Shown here: in pieces, positions 34,023 through 43,203 of the stretch | How positions within the stretch are numbered: position 1 is the first letter of the stretch | How the letters are laid out: every line of letters starts with the position of its first letter | Source of the DNA: Oceanospirillum sp048270425 | GTDB taxonomy: Bacteria; Pseudomonadota; Gammaproteobacteria; Pseudomonadales; Halomonadaceae | NCBI GenBank assembly: GCA_048270425.1 | Contig: JBLWSY010000006.1 | Location: 133,617 to 197,616, forward strand | Length of the DNA stretch: 64,000 nt | Direction of reading: 5' to 3' | The notes under the pieces: model-generated | What the model saw: the letters and a program-made list of their open reading frames with translations, nothing else | What the model was told of the DNA's origin: nothing | Databases searched by the model: none | Made by a program: the position numbers and the translations under genes

Positions 34023-37000
34023 ATGGAACTTTTGAATAAGGCTAAGGATCTTTTGTCTGGCTCTCTGGCGGATCAGATTCGAGGGAATGATCTGGTTCGT
34101 ATCAGCAAGACAATTACTCGCGACAATATTAATGAAGAGATTGTCGAAGATGGCCGCTTCAGTTATACCCCGCTCGAATTTGCACTCCGTGAGCGTAACC
34201 CTGAACTGATCAATATGATCCGCCACTTTGTCAAGTTGGGCGCGGATACTCAGTGCCTGATGGATAATGGTGGCAAACCCAGCACGCTACTGACCCGCGC
34301 GATGAACTCTGCGGATATGATTCTGCTCAGCCACGAGCTGGGGGTGGATCTGAATATTGTCTGGGGTGAATTTAACCTGCTGGGACAAGCGCTTTATTCC
34401 GGTGAGGAAGAGCAGGTGGAAGCCGTGCTCAAGCTGATACGCGAGCATGACTTTAAACTGATGGAATCTCCGGGGGTGTTCTGGCATATCCTGGAGCGCA
34501 AAAACAATATTCCGGCTGATGGCATTATTGCCATTCTGGAATCCGGAATTGAGCGTTATGAGGGTACTGAGGACAAAGAGCATGCCGATGCACTGCTGTT
34601 CCGTTTGTTCCGCTCTGATCTGCACGAACTGACCAAGCTGGCGGTCCTCAACTATATGGCGGATAACGGCTTTGAACTGGCGCTGGAGCGTCGCTATCTG
34701 ATGGGCACTCTGCTGGATATGGCGGTCAGCCGGAGTCAGCGTCATCTGGTGACGCGTTTAGTCGAACTGGGTGCAGATATCAGCCGTCATCAGAGCGATA
34801 TCGGTCGTTTGCTGCTGAAAAAAGACCAGCTGAAAGACAATCTTGTCATAGATGATACGCTGGATTTGACCGAGCTTTCTGAAAAAGAGGTACGCCAATA
34901 CCTGAAACAACATTCAGATCTGAGTGGCAAAGCGGTTATTGGCCCGATTCTGCTGAACCCGAATTTGAAGGATGCCTGTACTTTGGCTCAAGAGGCTATT
35001 GGCAAAGGGGCAGATGTAAACCAGCTGTTTAATCTGAGTCAGGGCTTTGGTAAGAGCATCATCTGTTCTCCGCTTTATGCTGTTTGTAGTCAGGATGATG
35101 ACCGGTATGTCCGCGAGATTAGGTTTCTGTTGCAAGCTGGTGCGCATGATCAGTTCGAGAGTGGCAATCCCGGTGAAGAAGCGTGTTTCAGTGCGCTTTT
35201 TCTTGCCTTATCGACCTCCCGAATCGCTTTTATCCGGGCGCTACTTGATGGTGGTATTAGCCCAAACCTTGTTTTACCCGGAAAAAAGGTTAATGAAACC
35301 TGCCGCATGGATGACAGCCTTTGGGTTACCATGTTCCACCCAAGCCACCTGTCGGTAAAGCCTAACGATGCGCAAAAAGCAGCTATGTTTGATCTTTTGC
35401 TGCAATCGGGACTCTCGCCGGAACTGAGCAACAAGCGGGGTGAATCAGCGTTGGATCTGGCTCTTCGCTATCGGGATATCCCTTTGGTTGAACTGATGCT
35501 GAGTCGCGGATTTGCCCCTGCGCCTTCAGCCAACAATCTGGATCAGCTTTTCGAGTATTGTGCTGACCTGTCGCTGCTGAACCGTCTTCTGGCCGATATG
35601 CCGCATGTTCAGATCACAGCCAAAACGGCATGGCATTATTTTGTTGGTTTCCAGCACAGAACACCGGAAAAGTCCCAGGACAAAGCCGCGATTTTTGATC
35701 TCTTGCTGGAACTGGGGCTGGATCTGAGTGCCTGCTATACCGATTCAGACGGCAACGAAGAAAGCCTGATTGAGCTGGCCATTCAGTACCGCAATGTGCC
35801 AGCGCTGAAGCGCTTGCTGGCGCTGACACCAAAAGCCCAGATCTCTCCGGATGTGATTCTGAGTGCCATTCACTACCTGCAGGATCATGAGCTGATCGGT
35901 GATCTCGTCGCTCTGTATCCGGATTATGAGATCGAAAATCTGCATGTCCATCCGTCCGAGAAATACCGTGAGGCGGGTACCCCAATTACTTTAGCGCTGC
36001 ATAAGAAACGCTGGGCGCTGGCGCATTATCTGGTGGATCGCTTCCCGCAGATGCGTGCTCATAGCACGCTGATTCCTCTGGTGGAGAAAAGTCTCCTGCC
36101 GATGGAGGAGGAAAACAACGGTGAGGATCTGGATGAAGCGCTGATCCGTAAGCTGATCGCCCGTGATCCTGATCTGGAGCGTCAGTATACCGACGCTGAT
36201 AAATCTACCCTCTGGACACTGCTGTTCCAGTGCTGTTTCCGTTATGCCCAATGTGGAACCGATGAGCGCTCACGTCTTATCTGGTTAAATGCCGTTGAGA
36301 TGCTGTTGGACGCTGATGCTTCATTGGATCATCCGTATTCCGTTGACGCAGAACCGGAGCCAACGCATCCGGATATTACTCATCTCTTTGCGATGGTGCT
36401 TTACCATAATCAGAGTAACTTTGAGCAAGCCAAACCTCTGTTTGATCTGTTGATTGGCTACGGCGCTGATCCGGCCAAGCCCGTAGGGTCATTTAATGAA
36501 TCTGCGGTGACCAGTATTATTCAGCGTTTCCCCAATAAGATTGATGAGGCCACCAGCCTTAAATTTGTTGAGTATTTGTGGCAGAAAACCGGTTTTAACC
36601 TGCAGGAAGTTAATCGTCTGGGTAATAACCTGGCCATCGCTGCCGCCATGCCGGGAAGGGCTTCCATCCTGCGCTGGCTGGCCGAAAAGGGAGTCGATAT
36701 TCACCATGTCGGTGGTTTTGATAACTCCAATGCGATCCATAAATGTATCTCCAACTACAGCTTTGTGGCTTCCCGAGATCGTACCGCAACGGTAGAGGCA
36801 CTGCTGGATCTGGGTGTGAATATCGAGGTACCCGACCCCGATCCCGGTGCCGCAGGAGCAACGCCTCTGATGACCGCTTGTCAGATGGGCGTTCAGGCAG
36901 TGATTGAGTTGCTGGTAAGCCGAGGAGCTGATGTTAATGCGCTGTCTGAAGGTGGTATGACTCCCATTCTTGCCGCGATTAATGGCGAGCAATGCTACGA

Positions 37001-38381
37001 CGTTCACCACACGGTTGAAGGCTCTAAAGTTGCCGTCGTTGAGTATTTGGTAAAGCACGGGGCGGATGTCAACCTGATGGGCCCGCGCCGCTATCATCCC
37101 TTATTGGAAGCTGCGTTTGCCGGTCGGCAAGGGATGTTTAAACGTCTTTTGGAATTGGGGGCTGACCCGTATCAGATTGACCCGGATCTGAAGCAGGAAA
37201 CCGGAGGCACCATAGGCTTTGTGCAAGAAGAGCAGATTGATGCGCAGGGCATGAACACTATTGGCTACCTGCTGATGCATGAAGACAAGGCTGCGGCATT
37301 ATTAGAGGTACTGGATGCCGTATTGGGTGAGGGAACCGTGCAGGCTGCCCGGGCAGATCTTGCAAGCAAACGGGTACCCGTAAAGCCTGATATTCTGGGT
37401 GCCCGTATTGAATCGTTGCGCCTTTCTGCACTAGGTACAGGGCCTGTTCCTGAGGCTCAGGACCGCCAGGCCACTTCGGTTGGCACCACAGACACTGAAC
37501 AGACGGTATTTGCTGATAAAGCAGAGCTGCTGGCCGATGAAGAGAAGCGACTGAAGATGCTTAAGATTTTGCGCCAGAAGATGGATCGCAAAGGCATGGC
37601 GCTTTCCGTTCAGATGGATTATGAGCAGACACAAGCTTTGGCATTTTATATCCGGCAGGAGTTCCCTGACGCGGATATGCGTCACGGTGTTAATTGGCAG
37701 AGCTTTATCATGGCCGTGGTTGCGGAGCGGGCTCCCGAGTTGTCAGAAATTCTGCATCCGGAAAGCGACATGACACATTGCACTCTGGTGATTGTGCCAA
37801 CCGGTTCGCCTGCAAAGCAGATGAATGCGCTGGGTGAAGTGTTCAACGGAGTATTCTCAACCCGACGTACGGTTATGAATGCCCTTCGTGAGGTGGCGCA
37901 TCAGATTCAGTGGCAGGTTTTTGATGCTTCTTTATTGCCAGAGCCTGAGGTGGATGACACGGCTTCATCTGATAAAGCGGTTGTGGGTTTGCCAGCGAAA
38001 GAGCTTTTTAGCACCAGCTCGCGTTTTGGCTTTTATAACGTCTCTTTCAAGCTGAAAACAGACACCATGCGCCGCCTTGCGGGACACCTGACGGAGCTGT
38101 TGCCGCTTGAGATGGATGCCAGCGGCTGGCGGGTATTGGTTCGGGCTGTTGTCAGTCAGCAGATGGCTGACGAAGGCTTGGCTGAAGGTGTTCTGCCGGA
38201 CTTTGTTGACTTCGATGTTTACGGTACTGAGCACTTTACCGTAGTGATCGAAAATGAGACTGAGGCTCAGCAGGCATTTACCCGCACTTTTGGTAAAGCG
38301 ATGGACAAGCTTTTCCGAAGTGATGAGGATTTTGTGCAGACCGCTATGTCGGTACGGCGTCAATTGTTAGCTGAAAGTTAA
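34023..38381 (+). CDS. Giant ankyrin-repeat protein with a duplicated C-terminal module
   Basis: 1452 residues with no signal peptide or membrane helix. Divergent ankyrin-like repeats cover residues ~30-1060. The clearest are GATPLMTACQMGVQAVIELL...GADVNALSEGGMTPILAAI and VVEYLVKHGADVNLM...LLEAAFAGRQGMFKRLLELGADP (~940-1045); earlier ones read GADTQCLMDNGG, GADVNQLF, FDLLLQSGLSPELSNKRGES. A linker follows (~1090-1180), then two tandem copies of a ~110-residue module (~1190-1300 and ~1335-1450). Likely a cytoplasmic binding scaffold. TGAGGA lies upstream of the ATG. Function unknown. Confidence 0.8.
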   Translation: MELLNKAKDLLSGSLADQIRGNDLVRISKTITRDNINEEIVEDGRFSYTPLEFALRERNPELINMIRHFVKLGADTQCLMDNGGKPSTLLTRAMNSADMILLSHELGVDLNIVWGEFNLLGQALYSGEEEQVEAVLKLIREHDFKLMESPGVFWHILERKNNIPADGIIAILESGIERYEGTEDKEHADALLFRLFRSDLHELTKLAVLNYMADNGFELALERRYLMGTLLDMAVSRSQRHLVTRLVELGADISRHQSDIGRLLLKKDQLKDNLVIDDTLDLTELSEKEVRQYLKQHSDLSGKAVIGPILLNPNLKDACTLAQEAIGKGADVNQLFNLSQGFGKSIICSPLYAVCSQDDDRYVREIRFLLQAGAHDQFESGNPGEEACFSALFLALSTSRIAFIRALLDGGISPNLVLPGKKVNETCRMDDSLWVTMFHPSHLSVKPNDAQKAAMFDLLLQSGLSPELSNKRGESALDLALRYRDIPLVELMLSRGFAPAPSANNLDQLFEYCADLSLLNRLLADMPHVQITAKTAWHYFVGFQHRTPEKSQDKAAIFDLLLELGLDLSACYTDSDGNEESLIELAIQYRNVPALKRLLALTPKAQISPDVILSAIHYLQDHELIGDLVALYPDYEIENLHVHPSEKYREAGTPITLALHKKRWALAHYLVDRFPQMRAHSTLIPLVEKSLLPMEEENNGEDLDEALIRKLIARDPDLERQYTDADKSTLWTLLFQCCFRYAQCGTDERSRLIWLNAVEMLLDADASLDHPYSVDAEPEPTHPDITHLFAMVLYHNQSNFEQAKPLFDLLIGYGADPAKPVGSFNESAVTSIIQRFPNKIDEATSLKFVEYLWQKTGFNLQEVNRLGNNLAIAAAMPGRASILRWLAEKGVDIHHVGGFDNSNAIHKCISNYSFVASRDRTATVEALLDLGVNIEVPDPDPGAAGATPLMTACQMGVQAVIELLVSRGADVNALSEGGMTPILAAINGEQCYDVHHTVEGSKVAVVEYLVKHGADVNLMGPRRYHPLLEAAFAGRQGMFKRLLELGADPYQIDPDLKQETGGTIGFVQEEQIDAQGMNTIGYLLMHEDKAAALLEVLDAVLGEGTVQAARADLASKRVPVKPDILGARIESLRLSALGTGPVPEAQDRQATSVGTTDTEQTVFADKAELLADEEKRLKMLKILRQKMDRKGMALSVQMDYEQTQALAFYIRQEFPDADMRHGVNWQSFIMAVVAERAPELSEILHPESDMTHCTLVIVPTGSPAKQMNALGEVFNGVFSTRRTVMNALREVAHQIQWQVFDASLLPEPEVDDTASSDKAVVGLPAKELFSTSSRFGFYNVSFKLKTDTMRRLAGHLTELLPLEMDASGWRVLVRAVVSQQMADEGLAEGVLPDFVDFDVYGTEHFTVVIENETEAQQAFTRTFGKAMDKLFRSDEDFVQTAMSVRRQLLAES

Positions 38382-38496
38382 CAATGATTTAATAAAGCCG
38401 GGTATTCAGTTATCAATTGGTCTGGCGTAAAGTCTCCGTTAAATCAGGTGCCGTCAAAGAGTGTATCGGCATACCCGTTTTAACGGAGACTTTATT

Positions 38497-39303
38497 ATGC
38501 AATTGAAAAACAGCCATGGGATTTTTATTTCACACGGTGGCGGCCCTATGCCGCTTTTAGGCGATCCGGGTCATCAGGAAATGGTGGATCGTCTGGATGA
38601 GCTGCGCGGTGTGCTGCCAAAGCCATCGGCGATTCTGGTCGTCAGCGCCCACTGGGAAGAGGCGGTTCCGACAATCACTTCAGGTAAAAATCCTGAGCTG
38701 ATTTACGACTACTACGGTTTTCCGCAGGAATCCTATGAGATCAAATACCCCGCCCCCGGTGAGCCGGAACTGGCCAGCCGGATTCATCAGGTGTTGGCGA
38801 AGGCGGGCATTGAATCCCGGCTGGATGATAAGCGTGGTTTTGACCACGGAATGTTTGTCCCGCTGAAGATGATGTACCCGGAAGCAGATATCCCTGTGGT
38901 GCAGTTGTCCCTGTCTTCCTCCCTTGATCCTGAGCTGCATCTGGCGATGGGTGAGGCATTACAGGGCGTAGAGTGGGATAACCTGCTGGTGGTGGGTTCC
39001 GGTTTCTCATTCCACAATATGCGTGCTTTTTTTGCTGCTCCATCGCAGGAAATTACCGATCTGAATCAGGGCTTTGAGCATTGGTTGCTGGAAACCTGCG
39101 CCGGGGAGCTGAGTGAAGCGGAGCGGCGTCAGCGACTGGTGAACTGGGAGCAGGCACCGGGTGCCCGATTCTGCCACCCACGGGAAGAGCATCTGCTGCC
39201 GCTGCATGTTTGCTATGGTTTAGCCGCTAAGGCATCCAGTGGTGAGTATCCGGCAAAAATTCTGGGTAAGGATTCCGGCATGTTCCACTGGCAGCTGAAT
39301 TAA
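38497..39303 (+). CDS. Class III extradiol dioxygenase, 4,5-DOPA dioxygenase-like (LigB family)
   Basis: 268 residues matching the YgiD/DODA group: ISHGGGPMPLL (metal histidine), VVSAHWE (second histidine), YDYYGFP, RGFDHGMFVPLKMMYPEADIPVVQLSL and VVGSGFSFHNM. These enzymes use a zinc or iron centre to act on catechols. The E. coli member opens L-DOPA at the 4,5 bond; the natural substrate here is unknown. ATG 38497 has GGAG nine bases upstream; an upstream ATG at 38461 lacks a site. A terminator follows. Confidence 0.88.
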   Translation: MQLKNSHGIFISHGGGPMPLLGDPGHQEMVDRLDELRGVLPKPSAILVVSAHWEEAVPTITSGKNPELIYDYYGFPQESYEIKYPAPGEPELASRIHQVLAKAGIESRLDDKRGFDHGMFVPLKMMYPEADIPVVQLSLSSSLDPELHLAMGEALQGVEWDNLLVVGSGFSFHNMRAFFAAPSQEITDLNQGFEHWLLETCAGELSEAERRQRLVNWEQAPGARFCHPREEHLLPLHVCYGLAAKASSGEYPAKILGKDSGMFHWQLN

Positions 39304-39355
39304 AGCTACGTTACTGTCCGGCTGCAGTCTCTTATAAAAAAACGGCCATAAACAG

Positions 39356-39398
39356 AAATGCCGGAGTAACCTTGCTCAGAGGTCGCACCGGCATTTTT
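39356..39398. terminator. Convergent terminator
   Basis: AAATGCCGG (39356-39364) pairs with CCGGCATTT (39388-39396), with an inner ACCT/AGGT pair and a T tail, between the convergent dioxygenase and metallo-hydrolase genes. Confidence 0.75.
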
Positions 39399-39438
39399 GT
39401 TGGCATGGAACTGTCGTGATGGGGAAAAGAAAGTCTGA

Positions 39439-40554
39439 TCAGCGTTTTGCCTGCTGAACGTTCTGCAAATTCTGCCACCAGCGTTGTTCAACGGCTGGCG
39501 ATGTGACCTGCAGGATATTGCCAAATACAGGGGTGCTCAGACTGATCTGATGAGCTTCTGCCGCTCCGGCCACCCGATTCAGTGGCTCATACCAGGCGTG
39601 AAAGGCCAGATCAAAGGTACCGTTGTGAATCGGCATCATTACCCTGCCCTTAAGGTCCAGATGGGCCTGCACGCTCTCTTCCGGTGTCATATGGATGTCA
39701 GCCCAGTCTTTATTATATGCCCCGTTTTCAATCAGGGTCAGATCAAAGGGGCCATAAGTCTTTCCAATCTGTTTAAAGCCTGGAAAATAACCAGAGTCAC
39801 CACTGAAATAGAGGGACTCCTGACTGGTTTTAATCACCCAGGATCCCCAGAGCGTAGAATTACGATCCGTCATGCCCCGACCGGAAAAGTGCTGAGTTGG
39901 CGTAAAGGCGATCAGCTGGTCACCGGTGTGTTCCTCCTGCCACCAGTCAAAGCTTTTGATTTTCTCCGCTGCTACACCCCATTTCTTAAGATCTCCATCC
40001 ACGCCTAATGGCACATAGAAGTTGTCGCTGATTCCGGCCAGGTAGGTGATGCTCTCTTTATCCAAATGGTCGTAGTGGTTATGGGAGATCAGCACTTTTT
40101 TAATCGGTGGCAGCTCTTTCAGTTCAATAGGGGGTTGATGGAAACGCTTAGGCCCCATAAAAGCAAAGGGTGAGGCCCGCTCAGTAAAGACCGGATCGAT
40201 CAGCCAGTAGTCTCCATAGACCTTTAGCAGAATGGATGAGTGGCCCAGTTTCACCAGCCAGAAGCGGTCATCTGCCAAGCTCTCCAGCTGTTCCCGTGTT
40301 ATGGTTTTTACTGGCAGTTCGACCACAGGTTGTGTGTCAACTTTATCGGCAGTCATAAAGCGCCAGAAGATTCCCAGAGTTTTACCAAGACCACCTTGCT
40401 GGGTTGGCGGGCTGTTGTGAAATCTTCCCGCTTCGTAACGGGCTTTGTCCGGGCTTTTCATCGTGTCTGTTGTGGCTTCAAGTTTGGCATTCACCATACA
40501 GCCTGCTGCTATAAGCGTCAGGCCCAATGTCAGAATCCAACGAAATAAGGTCAT
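39439..40554 (-). CDS. Metallo-beta-lactamase-fold lipoprotein (NAPE-PLD/UlaG-like)
   Basis: 371 residues. The N-terminal signal ends in a lipobox (LTLIAAGC), so it is probably anchored to a membrane facing the periplasm. The hydrolase core has ISHNHYDHLD (HxHxDH metal ligands), TPTQHFSGRG, YFSGDSGYFPGF and MPIHNGTFDLAFH. The length and the arrangement GHSSILLKV...LIDPVF fit the NAPE-PLD/ElaC-like L-ascorbate-lactonase group of phosphodiesterases. Substrate unknown. It ends the minus-strand run 42875-39439, but is separated from the M48 gene by ~77 bases. Confidence 0.87.
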   Translation of the reverse strand: MTLFRWILTLGLTLIAAGCMVNAKLEATTDTMKSPDKARYEAGRFHNSPPTQQGGLGKTLGIFWRFMTADKVDTQPVVELPVKTITREQLESLADDRFWLVKLGHSSILLKVYGDYWLIDPVFTERASPFAFMGPKRFHQPPIELKELPPIKKVLISHNHYDHLDKESITYLAGISDNFYVPLGVDGDLKKWGVAAEKIKSFDWWQEEHTGDQLIAFTPTQHFSGRGMTDRNSTLWGSWVIKTSQESLYFSGDSGYFPGFKQIGKTYGPFDLTLIENGAYNKDWADIHMTPEESVQAHLDLKGRVMMPIHNGTFDLAFHAWYEPLNRVAGAAEAHQISLSTPVFGNILQVTSPAVEQRWWQNLQNVQQAKR

Positions 40555-40631
40555 GAGGTACTCTGATTTGACATTTTTTGTCCAAAGGGGCTGTTTTGAC
40601 GTTTAACATCAAGACGTCCTGGTCAGCCCAT

Positions 40632-41726
40632 TTAAGGTTCAGGCTTCCAGTTTCTGGCAGCCTCTATTCGTTCATGCATTGCCGGGTGAGAGCTGAGGTA
40701 GTTACTCAGTGATCTCTCTTCAGACGCATCGGTTGTTGTGCTGCCATGGCTCTTCATCAGAGCAGTCATTGCATCAGCAAAGTCCGTGGGTGATTGTCCC
40801 AGTTTATGCAGCTGAGTATAAGCAAAAGTATCTGCTTCGCGTTCCATATCCCGTGAAAAGGCACTTTGCAACAAGCTCGCACCGGCACCAATGACCATCT
40901 CTCCGGCACCTTCGATATCACCAAAGACCAGTGCAAACAGCATAGATGTTGCGGTGGCCTGAGCCATCATTTTCATACTGTGCTGATGCTCGACATGACC
41001 AATTTCATGCAACATTACCGCGGTGAGCTGTTCCGGATGATTCCCCATCAGCTCAACAATATCATCCGTCAGAATGACATCACCGTTGGGTAGCGCCATG
41101 GCGTTGGCACCCATTGACCAGCTTCGGAAATTCAGGCGGTAGTTCTCTCTGGGGATCTCAAGGGCATCAAGCGCTCGGTGCCATTGCTCACGGATGGCTG
41201 TTTGCTGCTGTTCCGGCACTTGGCTGGGTTCCATATAAAGGCGATCAAGAACCATCAGTGTTTGTTTACCGGACTCCTGTGCGACACTGTCCGGCAGAAA
41301 GGCTACGCCTATACTTGCAGCGGCAGGTATCACCTTAAACGTCATCATCCATAAAAAAAGTGGCAGGATAGTCACTGCGACCAGAACGGCGATCCAGTGC
41401 GTTTCAAGCCAGCCGGGGATATGGGCTTCAGGTTTAAGGCCAGGCCAGCGATAACGGACATCCTGCGGAATAAAACGGGCTCCTCCCGGCAGAATCAGCT
41501 CGGCCGGTAGCCCGGGAATAACGGAGCTGTAGCTTAGGCATTCGGCGCTATGCTCTTCCAGCAACGTTTGTTCATCATCGAGAATCTTTACACTGCCATC
41601 GGTATTTACAACGGCAAAGGCCGGTTGCGCTGCTGCGCGACCGGCCTCCTGAAAGACGCCCTGAACACCGCTTTCCGGCTGATGCCGGGCATCAGACAAG
41701 GCGGTGGAATCAGTGGGTACAGTCAT
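40632..41726 (-). CDS. M48-family membrane metallopeptidase
   Basis: 364 residues. An N-terminal soluble part of ~115 residues precedes one membrane helix (WIAVLVAVTILPLFLWMMTF). The peptidase then shows ALPNGDVILTDDIV, the zinc motif HEIGHVEHQHSM, and the downstream glutamate in FSRDMEREADTFAY. M48 peptidases (HtpX/Oma1/BepA type) act in envelope protein quality control. It starts 18 bases after the DUF898 gene, a pairing often seen in proteobacteria, so the two probably work together. Confidence 0.9.
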   Translation of the reverse strand: MTVPTDSTALSDARHQPESGVQGVFQEAGRAAAQPAFAVVNTDGSVKILDDEQTLLEEHSAECLSYSSVIPGLPAELILPGGARFIPQDVRYRWPGLKPEAHIPGWLETHWIAVLVAVTILPLFLWMMTFKVIPAAASIGVAFLPDSVAQESGKQTLMVLDRLYMEPSQVPEQQQTAIREQWHRALDALEIPRENYRLNFRSWSMGANAMALPNGDVILTDDIVELMGNHPEQLTAVMLHEIGHVEHQHSMKMMAQATATSMLFALVFGDIEGAGEMVIGAGASLLQSAFSRDMEREADTFAYTQLHKLGQSPTDFADAMTALMKSHGSTTTDASEERSLSNYLSSHPAMHERIEAARNWKPEP

Positions 41727-41744
41727 AATTTCCCTTTCGTTTGA

Positions 41745-42875
41745 TCAGGTCAGTGACAGATCAACATCAAACACGCCCGCGGCTTCTTCGCCAAAGGCTC
41801 TTTCGTCAGTTTGCTCGGTGTTCACCAGGCGCTCAAGATCCGGCTGCAGCGTCACTTCTGTCGCGCTGGCCAATAACCGGTTTTTACGGATCCGGGTAAC
41901 AGGAAACGCCAGTCCCAGAGTGACGATCAATAGCAGGCTGTTGCTAAGGTTCAGCCAGCAATAGCTCTGAACACTCAGGTTTGTTTTCAGAGAAGCAACA
42001 TCATCAATCTTCATCGCATTGCCCAGATGATTAAACATCAGTGCATAGAATACACCTGCAATCAGGCTAAGTGCGACCAGATAGAAGGCTAAAATTAATG
42101 GCATTACAGCGGCAATGGAGATGTACCCATATTGCAGTTTATAGAGTAGGTCCGTTGCTTCGACCACAAGGTAACCGCCGCCAAAGATCACCGCTGAAAT
42201 ACCCAGAGTGATCAGAGAGGCCTTGTAGTAATAGCCGGTTGATGTTGAAAGCTGAACAGACTTGCCGCCATAACTGATATTTTCATAAATATAATCATGG
42301 ATTTTTTTCAGCACCCAAGGCATAGCCAGCCACAGAGAAAGAACGCCCAGAATTGGCAGTAACATGAAGGTAATAAAAGCCCCACCATAGGTACCGTTAA
42401 AGGAGAAGCGGACATTACGATAGGACGTGTTGCGCATGCTGAATCGCAAACCGGAATTGATCAGCCACGGATAAGCTGCTAACAGCAACAGACCGCAGAT
42501 CAGGCCCAGAATCGGGTTAAGCCCAGAAATCATGGTGTAAATTGCAAAAACCACAACAGCAAGCATACGCCCGATCAGAATCTGTATTGGCTTAGCCAGA
42601 AATGAGAAACGATGACCGTCAACCTGAGTGTGTCCATACAGGTATTGAGTATTTCTCACCTTAGCCCAGGCACTGTAGATGCCAAGAGTGATAATGCTCA
42701 GCAGCAGGTTAACCAGCCATAGTTTGAAGTATTCCATTTTCTTACCCGTGAATACCACAGGTACGCTCTTACTGTTCAGCACGCGGTTGAGTACAGTTTG
42801 AGGCTTATCTGAGGTGGATAAGGATGCGGTGTTCTGAGGTTGCCCCTCAGCACTGTTCGGAACGGATTCTGTCAT
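41745..42875 (-). CDS. DUF898 (YjgN-family) inner-membrane protein
   Basis: 376 residues with about seven membrane helices and the DUF898 marks FTGKKMEYFKLWLVNLLLSI, LGIYSAWAKVRNTQYLYGHT, and NTSYRNVRFSFNGTYGGAF. ATG 42875 follows AAGGATG at good spacing; an upstream start at 42914 lacks support. It precedes the M48 peptidase by 18 bases. E. coli YjgN has no defined function. The pairing suggests a membrane partner or substrate adaptor for the peptidase (inference). Confidence 0.87.
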   Translation of the reverse strand: MTESVPNSAEGQPQNTASLSTSDKPQTVLNRVLNSKSVPVVFTGKKMEYFKLWLVNLLLSIITLGIYSAWAKVRNTQYLYGHTQVDGHRFSFLAKPIQILIGRMLAVVVFAIYTMISGLNPILGLICGLLLLAAYPWLINSGLRFSMRNTSYRNVRFSFNGTYGGAFITFMLLPILGVLSLWLAMPWVLKKIHDYIYENISYGGKSVQLSTSTGYYYKASLITLGISAVIFGGGYLVVEATDLLYKLQYGYISIAAVMPLILAFYLVALSLIAGVFYALMFNHLGNAMKIDDVASLKTNLSVQSYCWLNLSNSLLLIVTLGLAFPVTRIRKNRLLASATEVTLQPDLERLVNTEQTDERAFGEEAAGVFDVDLSLT

Positions 42876-43203
42876 GATGACATCCTTGTAATAAATTCTT
42901 AGAGAAACGTGCAATTACTTTAAAGCACAAGATGTAGAGCAAATGCTTTATACCTGCTTGCGATGACATTTACAGCTATCGCTCGTAGCTTTTATGCACA
43001 CTTGTGTAACTTTGTGCCGTAAATCTCAATTTTGCACCTCGGTAAGCCAGCGGGGGCAATATGATGATTCGTCATCAGAAAAGCTAATGACATAATTCAA
43101 TTTAATCATTGTTCAGGCTGGGTTTAAGCCGATTAGACTGAGTTGATTTGCTCTAAAAAAGAGCGGAGCCAATATAATATAAAAGAAGAATCGGAGCTAA
43201 CCC
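42876..43203. promoter_or_regulatory. Divergent intergenic region upstream of DUF898 and the TRAP binding protein
   Basis: 328 bases without a gene. It contains a small hairpin TGATGA-TTCG-TCATCA (43062-43077) and a good -10 box TATAAT at 43173-43178 in front of the TRAP gene, with no convincing -35 at standard spacing. Confidence 0.4.
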
